Assembly: GCA_948146395.1 (NCBI GenBank)
Contig: OX411544.1
Location: 91,822,901-91,886,900, forward strand
DNA from: Fragum whitleyi
Taxonomy: Eukaryota > Mollusca > Bivalvia > Cardiida > Cardiidae
DNA: 64,000 nucleotides
Direction: 5' to 3'
The translations under genes and the position numbers were made by a program. Each line of letters starts with the position of its first letter. Positions within the stretch are counted from its first letter, which is position 1. This document shows, piece after piece, positions 62,001 to 64,000 of this stretch. The notes below the pieces were generated by a model. That model searched no databases. It had not been told where the DNA came from and worked only from the letters and a program-made list of their open reading frames with translations.

Positions 62001-64000
62001 AGGGGTTTCACTTGCACTTTTCAAGCACAGTTACAACTCTATAAAATGTAACACCGTCAGTCAAAAGAAGACATCGAGTGGTAATCGTAGATACAGACTA
62101 CGTCTTGAAAATACATATGAGACGTGCTCTGACAAAAAGGGGTTTATTGTATCTGCGTAAAGTGTCGTCCCGGATTAGCCTATGCAGTCCGCACAGGCTG
62201 ATCCAGGACGGAACTTTCAGCTTTTAGATGATTTTCTGTTTGAAAAAGCTTTACCCTAGCAGTAAATCTAGTCGTAGCGGAAAGTGTCGTCCCGAATTAG
62301 CTTGTGCAGACTGCACAGGCTGATCCGAGACGACACTTTACGCCTATACCATTAGCCTCTTTTTCTCAGAGCACGGCTCATATGTATATAATGAACTTGT
62401 GCGATATTCTGTAACGATCCTGTGAAATTATGCGGTAGAGGATTGATAGAAAAAATGATACCAAAACTAAACAAACTGCATTATTGTAGCCTTAGGTTTA
62501 AGGAAAGGCGAAGAAATCAAATTACTATAAGCCCACAATATGGAATTTGACTCCAAAGAAATATTCAGAAATCATGCTGATCCGTCGCGACAATTGATGT
62601 AACTTTTAAGTACGATCCTCGGTTGACCAGAAAAGAAATTGAAACTATAGGTTGGCCCCTTGTCGAGCGAACAATGGTGTCATCTAATTTTGCAGTAAAG
62701 CTATTTTCATTTTTTGAAAAATACCAGATGATGTTAATTTCCTTTCCATTCTTTCCTTTTCTTTATTTTTGTGCGTGCATTTGTTGTATATTGTGAATGA
62801 GTATGAAACGTTTGCCTTTCAGAATTTCTACATGCCGTTACAACAGAGGCGTTAGTGCAGTTAGCACTAAAGGACAAATACCTAATTGAAAGAGATGTAC
62901 TTAAAGATATATCAAAGAAGTTACCAAAAAGCTTAGGTTCAGAGATAGACGATGCTGTATTGTCAGCTGCAGAACCGTACTTTACAACAGATGCTTAGGG
63001 AAAGGTTCTCGATATGCTTGAAACTTTAAAAGGTAATTAAAAAGATAATGTCTGGAATCGGTAATAAACGACATTATTATGTATCTGAGCCTACTTTACG
63101 AAAAAGATTTTATGTGAAGTCAATGCCACAATAATTTACAGAAATTACATTTTCGTTTCTAGGGGATGCTTGCAAAACGAGACATTCTGATGCGGATGAC
63201 GGCAATAATTCGCAGACAGAAACAACTTTAGAAGCACGTATTAGATACAAAAAACCACACAGGCCATGTCCGTTGATGTCTAAATTACGAAAACACATTG
63301 AAAGGAAACACAAAGATGAAGCGGAGGTAAAAGCAGCTCTATTATTAGAGAAAGAAGAAAAAGATAAGGCCTTCGATGCTCTACGTAAAAAGGGAATTCT
63401 GCAACATAACATGACTCTGATGACAGAAAAGAGCCCAAGTAAAGAACTTGAGAGGGAACGTAAAGCTTGTAAAGAAGACAGCCGTGTGATCTATTGTTCG
63501 AAGTGCTACGCATTTATTTCCCAATCTTTATTTTACCGACATAAAACCTTAAGCTATATGTCGGGTAATTCTGTTACTGTTCCCAACAAAATTTATCCGT
63601 CAGTAGCTTTTCAAGAAGACGATCATGCAGGATTTCAGAAAGAAATTTTATCAACCTTTCAAAATGACGATGTTGGTGGGCTATGCCGAACAGATCCACT
63701 TATAACAGCCTATGGCCGACGAGAATACCAAAAGGTTACACTAAATGTTGACAAGAAAGACGAGCGCCGTAAGACTTTGAAAAGTGATATGAGAAGGTTG
63801 GCAAGGATGTACATTGCCTTCAAAGAAGTTTGTGGAACAGAAAAGACCTTCTCTGACACTTCAATGGATTTGCTAAGCAGGCAACATTTCAGATTTCTAG
63901 AAGCGACTATTAACAAAATATCGATTACTGATGATGAAAATACCAAAGATGGTTTCAAATTAGGAATTGGATATCTCATCAAAAAGGTCGCCAAATTTGT
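31277..64000 (+). CDS. SET-domain (KMT5A-like) multi-exon gene with cassette exons, incomplete at 3' end
   Basis: Full span of one gene model built from GT-AG splice sites and matching phases. The 5' exons (31,277-37,314) encode a start and a SET domain of the KMT5A/SET8 type, which in known members monomethylates lysine on histone H4 or other proteins. A linker of many tiny exons follows (42,091-59,568), nearly all beginning and ending in phase 1. Exons E and F give an acidic/basic C-terminal part with zinc-finger-like motifs and a conserved-looking helical region, still open at the window edge. Every junction keeps frame from the first ATG to exon E, where a TAG occurs. No transcript evidence is available; exon use is inferred. 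Similar SET genes are, from memory, expanded in bivalves and cnidarians. Methyltransferase activity is uncertain because part of the SET fold appears missing. Alternatives are a decaying paralogue or two adjacent genes joined by my model. Confidence 0.65.
31490..31668. mobile_element. 179 bp foldback MITE (GGCCCCGAGGTTATAA ends)
   Basis: GGCCCCGAGGTTATAATACT at the left answers CTTTATAACCTCGGGGCC at the right. Both arms continue with CTGAGCAAACTCAGAAA-like sequence for about 45 bp, with TTTGAGCA / TGCTCAAAA near the centre. It sits in intron 1. Confidence 0.9.
31970..33465 (+). mobile_element. Hairpin/GTCC element in intron 1, eight monomers
   Basis: The head TTAGCTCGACTGGCCGAAGG has a hairpin, then (CGTCC/GTGC)n at 32,022-32,090. 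About eight 150-160 bp monomers follow with AAATCTTCTCCTCAGAATC, AACCAAATTTCACAGAAATG, CCTTGGGTGACCCTC and TTATGGGCGGAG. The end is GGAGCAATACAGCCGCTC, AAGCGGCTCTAG. It is the same family as 60,610-61,809 in opposite orientation. Confidence 0.85.
33530..33640 (+). repeat. SINE 3' fragment
   Basis: GGGGGCTATTGTAGAAGAGCA followed by CTCCGTCTAGGACATCC and ATTAGCC matches the 3' bodies at 1,195-1,270 and 59,965-60,050. Confidence 0.5.
34495..34594 (+). CDS. SET gene, exon 2 (SET entry)
   Basis: Acceptor TTTTTAACAG, donor ATTG|GTAAGA; 100 nt, phase 0 in and phase 1 out. It encodes 33 residues ending DPDWFEVKLVNKTI plus the first base of a Gly codon. 'DPDWFE-K-..-IG' is the usual lead-in to the SET domain in KMT5A-like proteins as I recall them. 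Confidence 0.8.
35772..36125 (+). other. 117-codon open frame in intron 2, doubtful
   Basis: An ATG-started ORF in AT-rich sequence, lysine-rich with one CMICRNEC pair. No family is recognised, no splice sites fit the gene phases, and the composition does not differ from the intron. It is most likely chance and is listed only so the stretch is accounted for. Confidence 0.1.
36387..36507 (+). CDS. SET gene, exon 3 (SET N-part)
   Basis: Acceptor CTATTTTTAG, donor CTATG|GTAAGT; 121 nt, phase 1 in and phase 2 out. The split Gly codon gives GQGLFSKQNFRTGE, the SET-N glycine loop, then REKSYLPELGSFLFFFRHSG. Between TGE and REK..Y the strand that normally reads like 'EYxGxLI' is missing (roughly 15 residues), with no intron there to hide it. 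Confidence 0.85.
37092..37314 (+). CDS. SET gene, exon 4 (SET C-part)
   Basis: Acceptor CTTTTTAAG, donor AAAG|GTAATT; 223 nt, phase 2 in and phase 0 out. It encodes the SET-C signatures: CVDATVSNSRGKYIND (the usual 'DAT...GR-INHS' with His replaced by Asp), GIPHLCVFATKNIRPGEEIR and YDYG, then LPWR and a polar tail. The cofactor Asn (residue 103) and the Tyr residues of YDYG (141/143 in my numbering) are kept. There is no post-SET cysteine cluster, as expected of KMT5A-type proteins. Confidence 0.9.
37315..39020. other. Intron, no recognised element
   Basis: AT-rich intron between exon 4 and exon 5. I see no supported repeats or exons in this part. Confidence 0.45.
39025..39097 (-). tRNA. tRNA-like gene, anticodon loop suggests Val(AAC), possibly pseudo
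   Basis: The minus strand gives a 73 nt cloverleaf. It has a perfect 7 bp acceptor stem (AGCCTGA / TCAGGCT), a D-arm GCTT...AAGC with AGTGGTCA loop, CTCAG/CTGAG around loop TTAACAC, and a T-arm CTGGG-TTCGAAT-CCCAG. A- and B-box promoters look good. There is one extra base before the anticodon stem, which suggests a diverged gene or SINE-related copy. It lies in an intron, antisense to the SET gene. Confidence 0.55.
39597..40674. mobile_element. 1.08 kb element with ~33 bp terminal inverted repeats (TACTACTCAAAACA)
   Basis: TATACTACTCAAAACAAGTT plus AAGGGTCAAAAC at the left is mirrored by GTTTGACCCTTAAATTGTTT plus TGAGTAGTATA at the right, flanked by TA on both sides. A TA duplication fits Tc1/mariner-type integration. 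No transposase motif is visible inside, so it is non-autonomous. Confidence 0.8.
40800..40985 (+). repeat. SINE-like core fragment
   Basis: TCTTTCGGATGAGATGTTAA, ACCAATACCCTGTGCAATAT, GCACGTTCAAGAACCAGTCT and TCCTTGCAGTTTCCCT follow the order of a widespread invertebrate SINE core. The head is degenerate (CTTGACTTCAAAACC). Confidence 0.45.
42091..42142 (+). CDS. SET gene, exon 5 (linker)
   Basis: Acceptor TTTTGATTGCAG, donor GGAAAG|GTAAGT; 52 nt, phase 0 in and phase 1 out. It encodes AKVKSKKQMNAHDFNRK, a basic linker. It is supported only by strong splice signals and correct phase. Confidence 0.65.
42257..42535 (+). mobile_element. tRNA-headed SINE, well preserved
   Basis: The head is a tRNA-like sequence with a perfect acceptor stem (GCCGCCG / CGGCGGC), A-box TAGCGCAGTTGG and B-box GGTTCGATCCC. 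The body has TCCGACATTTGTCTCTCACC and GGTGCTCCAGCCGCCGCG. The tail is GCGGCGTTAAACCCCATTCA then (AAAC)n. Low divergence suggests recent activity. It is sense-oriented in the intron between exons 5 and 6. Confidence 0.9.
43105..43148 (+). CDS. SET gene, exon 6 (linker)
   Basis: Acceptor (T)10-CAG, donor CTGAAA|GTATGT; 44 nt, phase 1 in and phase 0 out. It encodes EQSPGLVDGYETKLK with the split Glu codon. Small and polar; no domain. Confidence 0.6.
43635..43680 (+). CDS. SET gene, exon 7 (linker)
   Basis: Acceptor TTTGTCGTTTCAG, donor CAAAAA|GTAAGT; 46 nt, phase 0 in and phase 1 out. It encodes ACLVSLHRLSTDEPK. From its end onward all further exons are phase 1-1. Confidence 0.65.
43727..43945. 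repeat. (CT)n-rich microsatellite
   Basis: A degenerate CTCT/CTGT tract starting 47 bp after the exon 7 donor. Serine/leucine ORFs here continue from exon 7 only by reading through the splice site and are artefacts. Confidence 0.9.
44319..44687. mobile_element. TTAA-flanked MITE (GGTAGGACCTGTGTAATG ends)
   Basis: TTAAGGTAGGACCTGTGTAA at the left is mirrored by TTACACAGGTCATACCTTAA at the right, 369 bp in all. The TTAA duplication fits piggyBac/Kolobok-type integration. Non-coding. Confidence 0.85.
45007..45062 (+). repeat. Head fragment of a hairpin element
   Basis: TAGTCCCCTACCGGCAAAGC plus CGATGGGGAC forms the hairpin seen at the heads of the other elements here, followed by GCACTCCGGACCTC. 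No GTCC array follows, so it is truncated or a different family. Confidence 0.45.
45676..45777 (+). CDS. Cassette exon A0 (founder-like A copy, long)
   Basis: Acceptor TTGGGTCTTTCAG, donor CTTG|GTTGGT; 102 nt, phase 1-1. It encodes KQTTTDAINITPESGLKQSD followed by GGINGMTVEKQTL, which aligns with the shorter A exons (..TQDTFDVGTNGMPIEQQQV) apart from an extra ~11 residues. Upstream intron sequence (CCAGACACTATCAAACTTTG, TATACCCTG) also matches that upstream of other A exons, showing common descent. Confidence 0.7.
45937..45996 (+). CDS. Possible cassette exon, degenerate B-like
   Basis: Acceptor TTTCTGTCTGTCTTTCAG, donor AAATTG|GTCATT; 60 nt, phase 1-1 and open. It encodes VANANACQSQIIVQSIRFEI, only vaguely like the B exons. 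Splice signals and phase fit; the sequence alone cannot confirm use. Confidence 0.35.
46300..46650 (-). mobile_element. Minus-strand fragment of a hairpin/GTCC element
   Basis: One to two monomers occur (AAAGATCATTTCTGTCAAAT, AAGTCATGTTTTTCATAAAT), followed by a reverse head (GGATGCACGAAGGACAGGAC) and hairpin GCTGACTTTCGGCTAGTGGAGC. Family of 31,970 and 60,610. Confidence 0.7.
46651..48180. other. Intron, no gene recognised
   Basis: AT-rich intron sequence. The only repeat I see is a piece near 47,440-47,500 related to the 9,501-9,631 hairpin. Confidence 0.4.
48183..49240 (+). mobile_element. Hairpin/GTCC element with ~170 bp monomers
   Basis: Head TACGCCGCCGGAGGCGGACG (hairpin), then (GTCC)n at 48,231-48,260. 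Five or more monomers follow with CTTGTCAACGCAACTCCTCC, AATTGGTAGATGTGCATG and GAGTTATGCCCCTT. It ends GGCGGCGTATATTGTGACGA then TGGCACTCTTGTTC. Monomers decay toward the right. It lies about 60 bp before exon B1 and interrupts intron sequence that is continuous upstream of exon B3. Confidence 0.85.
49301..49375 (+). CDS. Cassette exon B1
   Basis: Acceptor TTCAATATTTCAG, donor ATAG|GTAATC; 75 nt, phase 1-1. It encodes ACPKEQCPSETQFQSDQDPQ then EEHFI. Two Cys, many Gln/Glu; no known domain. It pairs with A1 as B3 pairs with A8. Confidence 0.75.
   Translation, partial: HVQRSSVRQKHNFKATKIHRKNIS
49626..49844. mobile_element. Palindromic element in the intron before A1
   Basis: A shortened GCCTGTGC-family copy: GAGCAGCGTCGCGACAAAAC start, CAGCCTATGCAGTCCGCACA, TTTCCGCTTTTAGATGCTTT, AGCAGTAAATCTAGTCGAAG, GGACGACACTTTACGCAGAT. 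It ends 43 bp before the exon. It is absent at the corresponding place before A8, where a (GT)n tract stands. Confidence 0.85.
49888..49956 (+). CDS. Cassette exon A1
   Basis: Acceptor TTTGGTCTTTCAG, donor GTTG|GTAGGT; 69 nt, phase 1-1. It encodes ATPVTQDTFDVGTDGMPIEQ then QQV. The Asp (GTDG) differs from Asn in most copies. Confidence 0.75.
50355..50573. mobile_element. Palindromic element in the intron before A2
   Basis: Same shortened copy as at 49,626, ending 45 bp before the exon, with small substitutions (GCCCTCTCGGACAGCACAGG). Confidence 0.85.
50618..50686 (+). CDS. Cassette exon A2
   Basis: 69 nt, phase 1-1, acceptor CTTTCAG, donor GTTG|GTTGGT (weak; a GTATAT donor 4 bp on would break the phase). 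It encodes ATPVTQDTFDVGTNGMPIER then QQV. Confidence 0.7.
51079..51279. mobile_element. Palindromic element before A3, 18 bp deletion variant
   Basis: Same family, but the block around GATTAGCCTATGCAG is deleted (GTATCGTGGTCCGCACAGG). The copy before A6 has the same deletion, as expected if A3 and A6 arose by the 3.16 kb duplication. Confidence 0.85.
51323..51391 (+). CDS. Cassette exon A3
   Basis: 69 nt, phase 1-1, donor GTTG|GTACGT. It encodes ATTVTQDTLDVGTNGMPIEQ then QQV. Confidence 0.75.
52027..52113 (+). CDS. Cassette exon B2
   Basis: Acceptor TTAACATTTCAG, donor ATAG|GTAACA; 87 nt, phase 1-1. It encodes VFPSPAEKEECPSDEQIQSE then QDSQEEYFI, homologous to B1 and B3 but with four extra residues at the start. 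A second AG (CTCCTGCAG) 18 bp in offers an alternative acceptor that also keeps phase. Confidence 0.75.
   Translation, partial: YFPLLQKKRSVPRMNKFKASKIHRKNIS
52266..52500 (+). repeat. Short hairpin-type repeat fragment (TCCCACAAAGGGAGATC head)
   Basis: Head CCCACAAAGGGAGATCATAT, then CCTCTTTGTCCGCTCGTCC and one monomer ending TTATTGCCCTTTG. It interrupts intron sequence that is continuous before A1. A duplicate lies at 55,424-55,660. Confidence 0.55.
52555..52623 (+). CDS. Cassette exon A4
   Basis: 69 nt, phase 1-1, acceptor TTTGGTATTTCAG, donor GTTG|GTTGGT. It encodes ATPVTQDTINVGTNRMPIEQ then QPV. It is a separate subtype shared only with A7. Confidence 0.7.
52785..53095 (+). CDS. Possible alternative terminal exon, Ser/Leu repeat (copy 1)
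   Basis: Acceptor TTCTTTCTTCCAG at the phase the gene needs (G|CT, Ala). The frame then reads (SL)n, HSLTHT-like runs and ends PSTGAGEYSESTISSKETTP IQ with TAA at 53,093-53,095. That TAA is part of AATAAA (53,091-53,096), a polyadenylation signal. The alternative is that the CT tract is only a microsatellite or polypyrimidine tract. Low confidence. Confidence 0.3.
53514..53732. mobile_element. Palindromic element before A5
   Basis: Duplicate of the copy before A2, same length and position relative to the exon. Confidence 0.85.
53777..53845 (+). CDS. Cassette exon A5
   Basis: 69 nt, phase 1-1, donor GTTG|GTTGGT. It encodes ATPVTQDTFDVGTNGMPIEQ then QQV; duplicate of A2. Confidence 0.7.
54239..54439. 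mobile_element. Palindromic element before A6
   Basis: Duplicate of the deletion variant before A3. Confidence 0.85.
54483..54551 (+). CDS. Cassette exon A6
   Basis: 69 nt, phase 1-1, donor GTTG|GTACGT; identical in protein to A3 (ATTVTQDTLDVGTNGMPIEQ then QQV). Confidence 0.75.
55186..55272 (+). pseudogene. Cassette exon B2', broken by TAA
   Basis: 87 nt, same splice sites as B2. CAA became TAA at 55,245-55,247, in frame after SDEQIQSE. The same change makes CGA|GTAAGA, a consensus-like 5' splice site at 55,244. Use of that site would leave phase 2 and shift the frame. The exon must be skipped, or transcripts that include it end here. Confidence 0.75.
55714..55782 (+). CDS. Cassette exon A7
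   Basis: 69 nt, phase 1-1, donor GTTG|GTTGGT; protein identical to A4 (ATPVTQDTINVGTNRMPIEQ then QPV). Confidence 0.7.
55959..56263 (+). CDS. Possible alternative terminal exon, Ser/Leu repeat (copy 2)
   Basis: Counterpart of 52,785-53,095 with a shorter microsatellite. The length differs by 6 bp, so the frame still reaches PSTGAGEYSEITISSKGTTP IQ and TAA within AATAAA (56,259-56,264). Same caveats. Confidence 0.3.
56298..56859. other. Intron, no gene recognised
   Basis: AT-rich intron between unit 2 and exon C. The 99-codon minus-strand ORF here has no support. TTTTGAAAAAAGGAGAA / CTCCTTTTCTCAAAATG makes a weak local inverted repeat at 56,476-56,521. Confidence 0.4.
56860..56976 (+). CDS. 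Cassette exon C
   Basis: Acceptor TCTAATATTTCAG, donor ATTG|GTCAGT; 117 nt, phase 1-1. It encodes VSSIDSEYCQQSPEASFETS, then DPYCNQINIDLEETDSLNI: acidic, Ser/Glu-rich and probably disordered. Only one copy. Confidence 0.75.
57107..57365 (-). mobile_element. tRNA-headed SINE, minus strand
   Basis: Reverse complement of the family at 42,257: GGGGTTTAACGCCGCTTTTT, GGAGCACCTAACAATGGATT, GGTGAGAGACAAATGTCGGA, B-box GGGATCGAACCC and the A-box end CCAACTGCGCTATGACGGCG. Closely similar to the plus-strand copy at 42,257. Confidence 0.9.
57730..57842 (-). repeat. tRNA-like SINE head, minus strand
   Basis: Reverse reading gives GCCGGGGTAGCGCAGTTGGT (A-box), GTAGGTCGCGGGTTCATTTC (B-box-like). No full body follows, so it is a fragment or diverged. 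Confidence 0.55.
58484..58761 (+). mobile_element. tRNA-headed SINE, second subfamily
   Basis: Head GTCGGGCTAGCTCAGTTGGT with A-box and B-box GTTCGAATCC, body with TTCCGGTGAATTTTCACC and CAGTCAGAGGCTTGGA, tail CGCCGCGATATAACCTCAG then GCGGCGTTAAACCCCACTCA plus (CAAT)n. It shares only the 3' tail with the family at 42,257. Confidence 0.85.
58944..59018 (+). CDS. Cassette exon B3
   Basis: Acceptor TTTAATACTTCAG, donor ATAG|GTAATC; 75 nt, phase 1-1. It encodes ACPKEQCPSETQIQSGQGPQ then EEYFI. The flanking introns match those of B1. Confidence 0.75.
   Translation, partial: HVLRSSVRQKHKSKAAKVHRKNIS
59278..59320. repeat. (GT)n microsatellite
   Basis: An imperfect GT run at the place where, before A1, the palindromic element is inserted. 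Confidence 0.85.
59355..59423 (+). CDS. Cassette exon A8, usual donor lost
   Basis: Acceptor TTGGTCTTTCAG as in other A exons. It encodes ATSVTQDTFDVGTNGMPIEQ then QHI. At the phase-1 donor the sequence is ATTG|GATGGT, so GT is GA. The nearest GT (TG|GTAGTT, exon end 59,427) would give phase 2 and break the frame into exon D. It may be skipped or dead. Confidence 0.5.
59512..59568 (+). CDS. Cassette exon D
   Basis: Acceptor TTATTTCTTTCAG, donor GCAGG|GTGAGA; 57 nt, phase 1-1. It encodes DNNNLPEGSCSRRSGSSLQ, a polar linker. Confidence 0.7.
59770..60083 (+). mobile_element. SINE, third subfamily, degenerate head
   Basis: Head with B-box-like GGATTCGAGTCCC at 59,789. Body with TATCAGGATAAATTGACTGA, GTTAAAGAACCAGGGGGCTC and CTGGGACGTCCATTAGCC. 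Tail (CAAA)n. Same family as the fragments at 1,130 and 33,530. Confidence 0.7.
60084..60600. repeat. Short tandem duplications, possible diverged repeat element
   Basis: A block with GGTTTTTGCACGGGG(T/G)(C/T)GAAATTTGGT, CGCCCCTGGG and CACAAGTTTGTACATAGG occurs twice (60,148-60,220 and 60,231-60,300), and more weakly near 60,530-60,600. Non-coding; both ORFs across it read the repeat. Confidence 0.55.
60610..61809 (-). mobile_element. Hairpin/GTCC element, minus orientation
   Basis: The left end TAGAGGCGCTTGAGCGGCTG and the right head (GGACGGACGGACGGACGCAC, then GCCCCAGTGGCCTTCTGCCA, GTGGAGCTAAAA) are the reverse complement of the 31,970-33,465 element. About seven monomers lie between. Confidence 0.85.
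61810..62110. other. Intron, no recognised feature
   Basis: I see no exon or repeat that I can support. Confidence 0.4.
62115..62385. mobile_element. Palindromic non-autonomous element, full-length copy
   Basis: ATGAGACGTGCTCTGACAAA at the left is mirrored by TTTTTCTCAGAGCACGGCTC at the right, with two inverted GGATTAGCCTATGCAGTCCG-type arms. It is the opposite orientation to 2,186-2,452 and the reference for the shortened intron copies. Confidence 0.85.
62823..63032 (+). CDS. SET gene, exon E, with in-frame TAG
   Basis: Acceptor TTTGCCTTTCAG, donor TTAAAAG|GTAATT; 210 nt, phase 1-1. It encodes EFLHAVTTEALVQLALKDKY, LIERDVLKDISKKLPKSLGS, EIDDAVLSAAEPYFTTDA, then TAG (62,996-62,998), then GKVLDMLETLK in the same frame, which joins exon F in phase. 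Charged, helical-looking, no recognised domain. The stop is near the exon end. It may be a true end of the protein, a disabling mutation or an assembly error. Confidence 0.65.
63163..64000 (+). CDS. SET gene, exon F, C-terminal part, runs off the window
   Basis: Acceptor TTTTCGTTTCTAG, phase 1 in, then 278 codons without a stop to the window edge. It starts GDACKTRHSDADDGNN and then has RPCPLMSKLRKHIERKHKDE, which looks like a C2H2 finger that lost one Cys. A Lys/Glu-rich helix (EKEEKDKAFDALRKKGILQH) follows, then YCSKCYAFISQSLFYRHK (a second finger without a clear fourth ligand), then DDVGGLCRTDPLITAYGRRE, and LKSDMRRLARMYIAFKEVCG with further helices. From memory this order occurs in uncharacterised proteins of bivalves, cnidarians and fish. 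No function is assigned. A DNA- or protein-binding role is inference. Confidence 0.75.

Noticed and set aside
63110..63994. Minus-strand ORFs of 77-100 codons
   Set aside because: They are shadows of exon F, whose plus-strand frame is open for 278 codons and joined in phase to exon E.

Overview
The window is nuclear DNA of a metazoan, most likely a bivalve mollusc. The evidence is low GC content, GT-AG introns, and several repeat types typical of bivalve genomes. These are tRNA-headed SINEs, elements with a terminal hairpin followed by GTCC repeats and 150-175 bp tandem monomers (compare the 'pearl' elements of oysters), and a palindromic element carrying a GCCTGTGCAGTCCGCACAGG-type core. I cannot name the species. 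Almost all short ORFs in the window are repeats or chance. No rRNA, CRISPR or prokaryotic feature is present.

Left part (1-31 kb): a graveyard of mobile DNA. Its centrepiece is a 14.45 kb element at 3,740-18,190. It has matching termini, a 7 bp target duplication (TATTCGC) and very long inverted arms made of about ten 180-310 bp tandem units each. It carries a broken, deubiquitinase-like gene fragment and has itself been hit by a SINE, a mariner, several hairpin/GTCC elements and MITEs. Further right are more hairpin/GTCC elements, a 5' fragment of a Ty3/Gypsy-type retrotransposon (LTR plus gag start), a 200 bp assembly gap, a TTAA-flanked element and an element with motif-array inverted ends.

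Right part (31.3 kb to the window end): one plus-strand, multi-exon gene that I reconstruct from splice sites and reading phase. Four 5' exons encode a start and a small SET (KMT5A-like lysine methyltransferase) domain that seems to lack one conserved strand. Three short linker exons follow, then a run of small exons that are nearly all phase 1-1. Nine belong to one family (A), four to a second (B), and there are single exons C, D and E. The last visible exon (F) is a long open reading frame with degenerate zinc-finger-like motifs and an 'MRRLAR' helical region; it runs off the window. The cassette exons multiplied in two steps: a 0.7 kb unit was repeated, then a 3.16 kb block was duplicated in tandem (49,980-53,138 and 53,139-56,297). 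A palindromic intron element was copied along with the exons. One B copy has a stop that also makes a consensus 5' splice site, one A copy has lost its usual 5' splice site, and exon E has an in-frame TAG. The locus is therefore either a diversity-generating cassette gene or one that is decaying.
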